NCBI GenBank assembly: GCA_963696025.1
Contig: CAVOII010000015.1
Location: 1 to 64,000, forward strand
Length of the DNA stretch: 64,000 nucleotides
Reading direction: 5' to 3'
Source: JABCYV01 sp963696025
GTDB taxonomy: Bacteria > Acidobacteriota > Terriglobia > Terriglobales > Acidobacteriaceae
The first letter of the stretch is position 1, and the number at the start of each line of letters is the position of its first letter. A model generated the notes under the pieces. The model saw only the letters and a list, made by a program, of their open reading frames with translations, was not told the origin of the DNA and did no database searches. Below, one piece after another: positions 1 through 8,031 of the stretch. Both the position numbers and the translations under genes were made by a program.

Positions 1-1
1 G

Positions 2-160
2 GTACAGCACTATGACGCGATCCAGGAGAAAAGTGGCAAGACTGAGTTCATTTTCAACCCGCCAGCAGCGCAGACCTGCGTTCACGCGCTGTTCCCGCAC
101 TTCGGCTACACCCCCTGCTGGTACTTGAAACGGCACAGCGAGCCTCGGACGGACATATAG
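2..160 (+). CDS. C-terminal end of an unidentified protein, cut by the window edge
   Basis: An open frame runs in from the left edge and ends at a TAG at 158-160, giving the last 52 residues of a protein. The end is rich in aromatic and Cys/His residues (ALFPHFGYTPCWYLKRH). I do not recognise the family. It could also be a chance open frame, because it is short and its start is not visible. About 90 bases separate it from the permease remnant that follows on the same strand. Confidence 0.3.
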   Translation, partial: VQHYDAIQEKSGKTEFIFNPPAAQTCVHALFPHFGYTPCWYLKRHSEPRTDI

Positions 161-249
161 AAAAAGGGACAAGACCGTGAGCGGGGGTCTGATCTGTGGA
201 CGAAAATTGTCTTCGATAGAGATCGTCAAAGGTACAATATCCTTAGATT

Positions 250-1498
250 ATGCGGATGTTTCTGGACATCTTCGCGCAAAATCTTCCGCACTCTGTGGGC
301 GCACAAGCTGCGCTCGTTTCTCACAATGTTCGGGGTTGCCTGGGGGGTAGGATCGTTACTGCTGCTCGTCGGTCTGGGCGAGGGTTTCCGTTCGGGAAAC
401 AAACGTCAGCTGGCCGAGTTCGGGGAAAATATTATGTTTATCTTCCCCGGTCGCGCTCCTGTGGTCGCAGGTAGTATGAACTCCGCCCGCACCTATCTGC
501 TCACTTACCAGGATGATGTGGACATCCGCAGTGGAAGCTCTCGATGGCCGCCATGCTGCGCCTGTCCTATCGCGCGATGACGTGCGCGCGGTCAGCGAAT
601 TCCGCCAGCGCCAACGGACAAATTGCGGGCGTGGAGCCGCAGTACAATGAGATCCGGTATCTTCCTCTCAAGCAAGGGCGCTGGCTCAATTATCTGGACG
701 AAACTCAGAAACGCAACGTGATCGTCCTGGGCGACGAACTGACCAGGAACCTCTTTCTGGACGACCCGCGGTTGGTGCGACTGTCCTGCTCGATGGCATC
801 AGGTTTGAGGTTATTGGCAGTGTGAAGCGCATCGGCCGTGGTGACGAAAATTTGACCAACATGCGCGGCTACATACCATTCCAGGTGATGGCCACCTTTT
901 TCCCGCTTAAGGGCGAGAACCACCAAAACTCCATCTCGCTGATCAATTATCAGCCTCGCGTGCCCGCTGAGCACATGCTGGCAAGGGAAGACGTTCACAA
1001 GATCATCGCCCGCAATCACGGTTTCGACTACCGCGATGAAGACGCATTCGAAAACCTGGATATGGTCCAGCAAGCCGAGATGGTAGGCAAGATTTTCGAT
1101 GCCATGAATATGTTTCTGGGCACGGGGGACTGGTGACTCTGACCTTGGGTGCCATTGGCGTCATCAATATCATGCTGGTGGCTGTCAGTGAGCGCACCCG
1201 TGAGATCGGATTGCGCAAAGCCCTGGGTGCCACCAACCACAGTATTCTGATCCAGTTTTTTTTGGAAGGCATTCTTCTTACTTTGTTTAGTGGGCTGATC
1301 GGTATGGGGCTGGCGGGCGCCCTGATGGCGCTGCTCGGGACGCAGCAAGGACCGCCGGGATTTGATCCTCCTAAGCTTGTGCCGGCGACCGCGATGCTGG
1401 CGATTAGCAGTTTGACGCTGGCGGGGATGGCCGCCGGACTATATCCTGCGCGGAAAGCCGCCATGCTGCAGCCGGTGGAAGCACTGCGACAGGAGTAA
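250..1498 (+). pseudogene. MacB/FtsX-type ABC transporter permease, broken by several frameshifts
   Basis: The pieces are recognisable in order but lie in different frames. They are an N-terminal TM segment (SFLTMFGVAWGVGSLLLLVG), the periplasmic core (QYNEIRYLPLKQGRWLNY and later GYIPFQVMATFFPLKG), and the C-terminal FtsX-like membrane domain from 1133 (IGVINIMLVAVSERTREIGL, ending PVEALRQE). At least four shifts are needed to join them: near 270, 530, 770 and 1125. The last sits in a run of five Gs. Such permeases form the membrane part of tripartite efflux or lipoprotein-type ABC exporters. The ATPase is not in the window. The intact paralogue starts 14 bases downstream. It is either a real pseudogene or a gene hit by repeated sequencing indels. 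Confidence 0.8.
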
Positions 1499-1512
1499 AC
1501 CAGGATAAGACA

Positions 1513-2754
1513 ATGTTCCGTGACCTGCTCCAGGAAGCCTACGGCGCCATGCAGTACAACCGCCGCCGCACTGCTCTCACCATGCTCGGCATGGCTTGGG
1601 GTATAGCCACGGTTGTGCTGCTGCTCGCTTACGGCAATGGCTTCGGCCGAGCCTGCGCCAACATCTTCGCCAACTTCGGCACCAAGCTGATGATCATGGT
1701 TCCTGGACGCACCTCCATGCAGGCTGGCGGCCAGAAGGCAGGTGCGCCCGTTCGCTTTACCCTCGAAGATGTGGATACGCTCACCACCAATATCCCTCAA
1801 ATCAGTCAGATCACCCCCGAAGCATCCAAGCAGGCCAACATCCAGTACGAGACGCGGACGTTCAACTTCAACGTTACCGGCAATTATCCCAACGTCTTTT
1901 CCATCCGCGCACTCGAACTGGCACAGGGACGCTTCTACAACTCGGAAGATGAGATGCAGCACGCTCGCGTCGCGGTGATCGGTTCGGAGGCCAAAGAAAA
2001 GCTTTTCTCGGGACGCAACGCGTTGGGCGAACGAATCCGCATCGATGGTCTTAGCGTTGAAGTCGTCGGAATCCTAATCCCAAAAATGCAGGCGGGAGAT
2101 GACAATATTAACCGCGTGATTTATATCCCGTTCACCACCATGAGCGACATCAAAGACACGCACTACCTCGACTCCATCTGGTTCAACTATGAGACCCCTG
2201 CGTACGAAAGGTTGGAACATTCCGTGCGCGCGGTGTTGGCCATAGAACACAAATTCGACCCGACCGACCGCCGAGCCCTGCAGGTGTTTAACCTCATGGA
2301 ACAGGTCCACATGTTTGAGCTGGTCACGCTCGGCCTGACGATCCTGTTGGGTTTCATCGGCACGCTCACATTGGGCATCGGTGGGGTCGGCCTGATGAAC
2401 ATCATGTTGGTCGCGGTGACGCAGCGAACCCGCGAGATTGGCGTGGAAAAGGCACTGGGCGCCCGGAAGAGACATATTCTCTTTCAGTTCCTGGCCGAAT
2501 CTCTCACCATTACTTTCATCGGCGGAGCGCTGGGAATCATACTGGCCTATGGAGTCTCGCTTTCGGTCGGAAGGCTCACTCTGTACAGCGCTATGGCGAA
2601 GAACGCGGAAGGCGGCGACATTCGACTGATCATTGCCCCAAGCACTTTGATCGTGGCTACGCTTATTCTCGGCGCGGTGGGACTAATCAGTGGCATGGTG
2701 CCCGCCGTCCGTGCCTCGCGGCTAGACCCGATTGAGGCTCTGCGATACGAATGA
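1513..2754 (+). CDS. MacB-like ABC transporter permease
   Basis: 413 residues, full length for the family. The N-terminal membrane segment at residues 20-45 (RRTALTMLGMAWGIATVVLL) is followed by a MacB periplasmic core domain to about residue 265. The C-terminal FtsX domain has three hydrophobic segments (about 275-305, 330-355 and 380-400), the family signature MLVAVTQRTREIGVEKALGA, and the usual end DPIEALRYE. These proteins transmit ATP-driven movement across the inner membrane in exporters of macrolides, peptides or lipoproteins. The substrate cannot be read from sequence. It follows the broken paralogue closely and probably shared its transcript. No ATP-binding subunit is present here. 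Confidence 0.88.
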   Translation: MFRDLLQEAYGAMQYNRRRTALTMLGMAWGIATVVLLLAYGNGFGRACANIFANFGTKLMIMVPGRTSMQAGGQKAGAPVRFTLEDVDTLTTNIPQISQITPEASKQANIQYETRTFNFNVTGNYPNVFSIRALELAQGRFYNSEDEMQHARVAVIGSEAKEKLFSGRNALGERIRIDGLSVEVVGILIPKMQAGDDNINRVIYIPFTTMSDIKDTHYLDSIWFNYETPAYERLEHSVRAVLAIEHKFDPTDRRALQVFNLMEQVHMFELVTLGLTILLGFIGTLTLGIGGVGLMNIMLVAVTQRTREIGVEKALGARKRHILFQFLAESLTITFIGGALGIILAYGVSLSVGRLTLYSAMAKNAEGGDIRLIIAPSTLIVATLILGAVGLISGMVPAVRASRLDPIEALRYE

Positions 2755-2881
2755 CTGCAGCCGCCCAAAACCAGAATTGATTTATTGAAACTACGCAACA
2801 CCAGTGCCTTCCATAAGAATCTCCTAAAAATCACTTACGAGATCGTATACCATCGCCTGCGGTAGGCCTGGCTGGAGCGGC

Positions 2882-3763
2882 ATGAATGTGCACTTGATTG
2901 ACGGGACGTATGAATTGTTCCGGTATTTTTTCGCTGTGCCATCTGCGGCAGATGTGAACGGCCAGGAAATTGGCGCAGTACGTGGTGTGTTGACTTCGGT
3001 TTTGTCCATGATTGAAAGTGGCGCAACCCACATCGGAGTTGCCACGGATCATGTTGTAGAGTCGTTCCGCAATGATCTGTATCCCGAATACAAGACCAGC
3101 GAGGGTGTGCCGCCGGAGTTGCTCTCGCAGTTCCCTATTCTTGAGGAAGCGCTGCAAGCGATGGGAGTAATGGTGTGGCCAATGGTCTACTACGAGGCGG
3201 ATGATGCGCTGGCCTCCGCCGCCGGTAAAGTGGCAAAGGACGATCGTGTGACACAAGTGCTCATTTGTACCCCGGACAAAGATCTCAGCCAGTGCGTTGT
3301 GGGCACACGAGTCGTCCAACTGGACCGCAGGCGCAACATCTTGCGCGATGAGGCCGGTGTGGTGGTCAAGTTCGGGGTAAAGCCCCAATCGATTCCTGAC
3401 TATCTGGCTGTGGTCGGAGACAGCGCAGATGGCTTCCCGGGTTTGTCGGGATGGGGAGCGAAGGCAGCGGCTCTTACCTTATCTCAGTACCTTCACCTTG
3501 AGGACATTCCGAAGGATTGGCGAGAATGGGATCCATCCATCCGCAAGGCCCGTCTTTTGTCCGAATCGCTGTTCGGCGCATGGGACGACGCCCTCTTGTT
3601 TCGCACCCTTGCAACCCTGCGACTCGATGTGCCTGTCTTTGATACGGTCGAGAATCTTCGCTGGAAAGAAGTGCGATCGGATTTCGCGGAATACTGCCAT
3701 CGAATGCGAGCTCCCGATTTGCTTCGTCGAGCCACGTCAGCAAGTTCGAGGAAAACGGCGTGA
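2882..3763 (+). CDS. 5'-3' exonuclease (PolA-type flap nuclease domain)
   Basis: 293 residues matching a stand-alone version of the N-terminal 5'-3' exonuclease domain of DNA polymerase I. It begins MNVHLIDGTYELFR. Acidic metal-site motifs follow in the expected order: EADDALAS near residue 107, TPDKDLSQ near 133 and GDSADGFPG near 178, then a helix-hairpin-helix-like segment LSGWGAKAAALTL. It probably removes RNA primers or flaps during replication and repair. The downstream gene begins with GTG inside its stop codon (GTGA), so the two are likely co-translated, though no functional link is obvious. Confidence 0.87.
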   Translation: MNVHLIDGTYELFRYFFAVPSAADVNGQEIGAVRGVLTSVLSMIESGATHIGVATDHVVESFRNDLYPEYKTSEGVPPELLSQFPILEEALQAMGVMVWPMVYYEADDALASAAGKVAKDDRVTQVLICTPDKDLSQCVVGTRVVQLDRRRNILRDEAGVVVKFGVKPQSIPDYLAVVGDSADGFPGLSGWGAKAAALTLSQYLHLEDIPKDWREWDPSIRKARLLSESLFGAWDDALLFRTLATLRLDVPVFDTVENLRWKEVRSDFAEYCHRMRAPDLLRRATSASSRKTA

Positions 3764-4695
3764 AGACCCCACGATTTTTCAACGAAGACGATATACGTGC
3801 GCGGTTGCATCTACCCGATCTTATCGACGCGATGGAGCGGGCGTTGGTCGAATTCTCCACTGGGCGGGTGCAGCAGCCGGTACGCACGGTCCTCGAATTC
3901 GGCTCTGAGCATTCGCAGCGGTCGCTGTTCGGATTGATGCCCTCGTATGTGCCCGCGCTTCCGGCGCTCGGAGCGAAGCTGGTGACGGTCTGCGCCGGGA
4001 ACGCGAAGCATGGTCTGGACACGCACCAGGCGGTGATCGTGATGCTCGATCCGGAAACGGGCGTGGTCGAAGCGATTCTCGACGGACGTTACATTACTGA
4101 AGTACGGACCGCTGCGGTGTCGGCGGTCTCGGCTCGGCACTTGGCGCGGAGTGACGCCCGGGTTTTGGGCATTCTGGGCTCGGGAGTACAGGCTCGCAGC
4201 CATTGTCAAGCGCTCGGGCTGGTGCGGGAGTTTCGTGAAGTGCGGACGTGGAGTCAAAATGCCGACCGTCTGCGGCAATTTGCCGCCGAAACCGGAGCGC
4301 TCGCACTGGAAAGCGCGGAAGCGGTGGTACGCGGTGCCGATGTCGTAGTCGCAGTGACTGCGTCCCCGACGCCTGTGATTCAGAGCGACTGGGTCAGTGA
4401 CGGCACACACATCATTGCGGTCGGGGCGTGCGTGCCATGGCAAAGGGAACTCGATCCGGCGCTGGTCGAGCGCGCGCGACTGGTGGTTGACTCCCGTGCA
4501 GCTGCACTGAAGGAAGCGGGCGACGTGGTGATGGGAATCACCGAAGGCCGGTGGACAGCGGAGCACATTGCAGCCGAACTCGGCGAACTTCCTACCAGGC
4601 AGAATGACCATGAGATCACGGTGTTCAAATCGTTGGGGCTCGCGGTCGAGGACATTTTTGCGGCGCACATGGTCTTGAGTAGTGGCTCAATTTGA
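3760..4695 (+). CDS. Ornithine cyclodeaminase / mu-crystallin family protein
   Basis: 311 residues starting at a GTG that overlaps the upstream stop by 4 bases. The family fold is visible: an N-terminal substrate half with GAKLVTVCAGN and the conserved TEVRTAAVSAVSARHLA, then an NAD(P)-binding Rossmann half with LGILGSGVQA near residue 142. Members deaminate ornithine to proline, act as alanine or ketimine reductases, or serve in ectoine breakdown (EutC). The next gene is a serine/threonine dehydratase, the same pairing as EutB/EutC, but the rest of an ectoine pathway is absent, so the substrate stays open. Confidence 0.85.
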   Translation: MKTPRFFNEDDIRARLHLPDLIDAMERALVEFSTGRVQQPVRTVLEFGSEHSQRSLFGLMPSYVPALPALGAKLVTVCAGNAKHGLDTHQAVIVMLDPETGVVEAILDGRYITEVRTAAVSAVSARHLARSDARVLGILGSGVQARSHCQALGLVREFREVRTWSQNADRLRQFAAETGALALESAEAVVRGADVVVAVTASPTPVIQSDWVSDGTHIIAVGACVPWQRELDPALVERARLVVDSRAAALKEAGDVVMGITEGRWTAEHIAAELGELPTRQNDHEITVFKSLGLAVEDIFAAHMVLSSGSI

Positions 4696-4784
4696 ATTCT
4701 CAGCGGTTTTTTTCTGACGCGTCATCCCGAAGCCCGGCGCAGTTCAGCCGGGTGAAGGATTTCGCGCGGAGGGACTGCACATGT

Positions 4785-4880
4785 TGTGCCGACGCGCGCG
4801 AGATCCCCTTCGACTTCGCTCAGGGCAGGCTTTCGCTCCGTCTGAAAAAACGGCTGCGCTCAGGATGGCGGCATCGAAAT
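4785..4880 (+). repeat. Possible intergenic palindromic repeat element
   Basis: Within the 221-base gap between the cyclodeaminase and the dehydratase is a stretch in which TTCGACTTCGCTCAGG and GCTGCGCTCAGGATGG repeat a common core. A small hairpin, CCGT-CTGAAAAA-ACGG, lies between them. Elements with this CTCAGG core resemble the short interspersed repeats seen between genes in many soil bacteria. No second full copy was found in this window, so the call is tentative. Confidence 0.3.
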
Positions 4881-4916
4881 CGATGTCACTTGGCTTCCAG
4901 GGTTTAACATACGGCG

Positions 4917-5861
4917 GTGCCAGTCTCGGTCTCTCAAGCTGAGGAAGCGCGTCGCAACATCGCAGCGGTCGCCTTTCGTACTCCCCTCGTTCTGTTCAAC
5001 ACGGACGCTCCTGCAAATCTGTATTTGAAGCTGGAGAACCTTCAGCCGATTGGATCGTTCAAGATTCGCGGAGCGGCGAATGTGATGGCGCTGACCCCTC
5101 GCGAGCGACTGGATCGCGGAGTCTTAACCGCTTCGGCAGGCAACATGGCGCAAGGTGTGGCGTTCTGCGCGCGACGTTTGGGCATAAAGGCAACCATCGT
5201 TGCTCCCGACACCGCTCCGGCAACCAAAATTCTAGCGGTGGAACGGATGGGTGGCCGCGTCATCAAGGTTCCGTTCGCCGAATGGTGGCAAACCTTCGAG
5301 ACCCGCTCCTACCCTGGCATCGACGCCACGTTTATCCACGCCTTCGATGACCCTCACGTGATGGCAGGGAACGCTACCATCGCACTCGAACTCCTGGAGG
5401 ATCTACCGGACTTGGACGCGGTCGTAATTCCCTGGGGCGGCGGAGGCTTGTCGTGTGGCATTGCAGCGGTGTTGCGATCACTCACACCCCAAGTAAGGAT
5501 CTATGCTGCCGAGGTTGAAACGGCCGCACCGTTGGCCGCGTCTTTGGCGGCAGGCGAGCCCCGCATAGTCGAATATCAGCGGTCCTTCGTGGATGGCATC
5601 GGCAGCAAAACCGTATTCCCGAACATGTTCGAACACGCTCGCCTGCTGCTGGATGGCTCGCTCATTGTGACCCTGAACGAGGTGGCTCAGGCCATGAAGC
5701 TGATGGCGGAGCGGAACCGCGTTATCGTCGAGGGCGCGGCCGCTTGTGCCGTGGCCGCCGCTTGGTCAGGCCGCGCCGGCTCCGGGAAGGTAGTAGCGAT
5801 CGTATCCGGCGGGAACATCGATCTGGATAAGTTCGCCCAGCTCGTTACTCCGGCAGCTTGA
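4917..5861 (+). CDS. Pyridoxal-phosphate threonine/serine dehydratase family enzyme
   Basis: 314 residues with a GTG start; the reading continues smoothly from PVSVSQAEEARRNIA. The PLP lysine motif GSFKIRGA lies near residue 45, the substrate loop SAGNMAQG near 78, the phosphate-binding glycine loop WGGGGLSCG near 178 and the C-terminal SGGNID near 300. This is the fold-type II layout of threonine deaminase and serine racemase. There is no C-terminal ACT domain, so it is the catabolic or EutB-like short form. It probably removes ammonia from a hydroxyamino acid. Its end overlaps the convergent regulator gene by 17 bases. Confidence 0.88.
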   Translation: MPVSVSQAEEARRNIAAVAFRTPLVLFNTDAPANLYLKLENLQPIGSFKIRGAANVMALTPRERLDRGVLTASAGNMAQGVAFCARRLGIKATIVAPDTAPATKILAVERMGGRVIKVPFAEWWQTFETRSYPGIDATFIHAFDDPHVMAGNATIALELLEDLPDLDAVVIPWGGGGLSCGIAAVLRSLTPQVRIYAAEVETAAPLAASLAAGEPRIVEYQRSFVDGIGSKTVFPNMFEHARLLLDGSLIVTLNEVAQAMKLMAERNRVIVEGAAACAVAAAWSGRAGSGKVVAIVSGGNIDLDKFAQLVTPAA

Positions 5862-7803
5862 CTCTTTGTTGCAAGGCCACAAAGCGGGGATTGGCACGAA
5901 GACTGTCGAGTTCCGGTTCCACGTTCATGAATACCAGACCATTGGAGCGGTCTGCAAAAGCTCTTTCAAGCCACTCCATCGCCTTTTCATTCTCACCAAG
6001 ACCTACATATACAACGGCAAAATAATAGGGGGAAACGTATTGTTTGTTTGAATAGCGGACCAAGTTTGTAAGCAGTTTTTCCGCTTCGTCCTGATTTCCC
6101 TCGCGCGCATAGGCGTGAGCCAGCGCTGAGACCATCAGCGGCGTTCCATGCGACAGATCGACCGCCTTGCGCAATTCAGGAATAGCAAGTGCAAACGCTC
6201 CTTTTTGCTCGTACGCCTGGCCGAGAACCAAGTGCGGAAGCTCGTAGGAGGGATCCATCTCAAGCGTGTTACGAAGCTGCTCGATGGCGCGGTCGTATTG
6301 CCGAGCCATGTACAAACGCCATCCCAAGCTGAAGTTAATGCTGATCGAAAGTGGATCCAGTTCACGCGCCTTATTGATCTGTTGGAAGCCGTCCTGAAAA
6401 CGCCCCATGGCCATCAGGTAGAGAGAATAGCGCTGGTAGGCGGTGGCGTAGCTGGGGTTGGATTGAATGGCACGTTGAAATCCTTCTTCCGCGCCAGACC
6501 AATCCCAGTCGTAATTAAACTTCAAGGTAGCGAGTGAGGTTTCGGCTTCGGCTAGATCTGGGTCTATATCGAGGGCGCGCCTGGCTGCGTCCCGAGCCTT
6601 CGGAGCCGCTTCATCCACAGGCATCGTTCCGAAGATGGTGGCGCCGATAATGGCATAACAATCGGAGAGTCCAGCATAGGCAAGAGCGTAGTCGCGATCC
6701 TGACGCGCAGCTTGCTCGAAGTACCCGATGGCCTTCATAAGATTTTCATCGGATCTCTTATTCCAATAAAAACGGCCTTTCAAATAATTCTCGTAGGCCT
6801 CGGGCGCGATTGCAGGATTCTTCGCAAGCCGCGCCCGATCTTCCGGCGTCAGATTGATGCGAATCTCGTGGACGATGGCAGAGGAAACGCGATTTTGCAG
6901 TGCCAGGACGTCCCCAATCTGACTCTCGTAGGTTTCCGCCCACAGGTGGTGGTCGGTGGAGACCTGGACAAGTTCAGCGGTGATTCTTACCCGACTGCCC
7001 TCACGCAAGACTGTGCCCTCCACGACCGCATCCACGTCGAGCTCGCGGGCGATTTCTGACAGCGGCTTACGTGTGCCCTTGTAGGCCATGGCCGTGGAAC
7101 GGGAAATCACGCGCAAAGAGCGGATTTTGGCCAGGTTAGCAATGAGTTCGTCGGTCATGCCGTCGGCGAAATAATCCTGCCCCTGGTCACCTGAAAGGTT
7201 TTCCAGGGGAAGAACCACAAGAGAAGTGCTCCGCTTGGGGCCAGACTGGCTTCTGCTGCCCCTTCCCGAATAGTGCATGGTGATGGCGATCGCAGCCGCT
7301 ATGGCTAGGACAGCCAGAACAGGGATCTCGATCCGGCGATTATTCACGCGCCGACTTCCGGTCGAGGCCAATCTGCTTTGGGATGGGACTTCGGTCGGCC
7401 CAATCAACGGTGCTAATTGATGCGTTTCAGGTTCCTGGCCTTTGTAAGACGGCGTCACCAGGAAGGAGTCGTCAACGTGCGCAATAAAGCGATAGCCACG
7501 CCGCGGGATCGTCTCTACAAACCGTGGGTTCTCCGAGGAATCGCCCAGAACCTCCCGTAAACGCATTACCGCGTTATTGAGGCCGTGGTCGAAGTCTACG
7601 AACGTATGGGTTTGCCAGAGGCGGTTGCGAAGCTCATCGCGGGTAACGATCTCACCTGGCTTCTCCAGGAGCATGGCTAATACTTGGAAAGGTTGTTCCG
7701 GAAGCTTGAGTCGAAGCCCCTGCTTGCGAAGCTCGGAAGTCTTCAGATCGACCTCGAACACCCCAAAATGAACGATTCGTGCTAAAGCAGCAGGAGATCC
7801 CAT
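5845..7803 (-). CDS. CadC-like winged-helix regulator with C-terminal TPR repeats
   Basis: 652 residues from the chosen ATG. An in-frame ATG 90 bases upstream is possible, but its extra residues look non-conserved. An N-terminal OmpR/PhoB-type winged helix comes first (VDFDHGLNNAVMRLREVLGD, then FVETIPRRGYRFIAHV). A linker and one TM segment follow (PVLAVLAIAAAIAITM). Next is a periplasmic FlgO/adenylate-cyclase-associated type domain (LVVLPLENLSGDQGQDYFADG) and about six TPR units to the C-terminus. This one-component membrane regulator layout is very common in Acidobacteriota. It is divergent from the TonB receptor and probably controls it. Confidence 0.87.
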   Translation of the reverse strand: MGSPAALARIVHFGVFEVDLKTSELRKQGLRLKLPEQPFQVLAMLLEKPGEIVTRDELRNRLWQTHTFVDFDHGLNNAVMRLREVLGDSSENPRFVETIPRRGYRFIAHVDDSFLVTPSYKGQEPETHQLAPLIGPTEVPSQSRLASTGSRRVNNRRIEIPVLAVLAIAAAIAITMHYSGRGSRSQSGPKRSTSLVVLPLENLSGDQGQDYFADGMTDELIANLAKIRSLRVISRSTAMAYKGTRKPLSEIARELDVDAVVEGTVLREGSRVRITAELVQVSTDHHLWAETYESQIGDVLALQNRVSSAIVHEIRINLTPEDRARLAKNPAIAPEAYENYLKGRFYWNKRSDENLMKAIGYFEQAARQDRDYALAYAGLSDCYAIIGATIFGTMPVDEAAPKARDAARRALDIDPDLAEAETSLATLKFNYDWDWSGAEEGFQRAIQSNPSYATAYQRYSLYLMAMGRFQDGFQQINKARELDPLSISINFSLGWRLYMARQYDRAIEQLRNTLEMDPSYELPHLVLGQAYEQKGAFALAIPELRKAVDLSHGTPLMVSALAHAYAREGNQDEAEKLLTNLVRYSNKQYVSPYYFAVVYVGLGENEKAMEWLERAFADRSNGLVFMNVEPELDSLRANPRFVALQQRVKLPE

Positions 7804-8031
7804 GGTTGCGCAAGCGCCCGGTGGAGTATAGCTCCGCGAACGCAGCAGGTCAAAATTGGGAGACCGGTAACTAACCGTATTGTTTTCAATCATAAGCTTA
7901 AGGAGCTAGAAATGTTGTCGATTGGATTTATCGGGTATTGCATGGGAAGCGGGATTCCAGCAGATTCGCGCGATCCAGAAAGGTCAAGATCTCGGATCAT
8001 GGAGCGTAAGCTCGGAAGGATGAGGGTTGCG
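7804..8031. promoter_or_regulatory. Divergent control region between regulator and TonB receptor
   Basis: With the downstream start codons chosen for both genes, 228 bases separate the CadC-type regulator from the receptor. This is room for two promoters and an operator. A short dyad CGGT-AACTA-ACCG lies near 7865-7877 in the middle. I see no confident -35/-10 pair. The assignment rests on gene arrangement and is an inference. Confidence 0.35.

Noticed and set aside
1003..1962. 319-residue open frame on the minus strand
   Set aside because: It lies antisense to the two permease genes and matches no family; a product of GC-biased codon use.
3811..4668. 285-residue open frame antisense to the cyclodeaminase gene
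   Set aside because: Shadow of a clearly coding plus-strand gene; no domain features.
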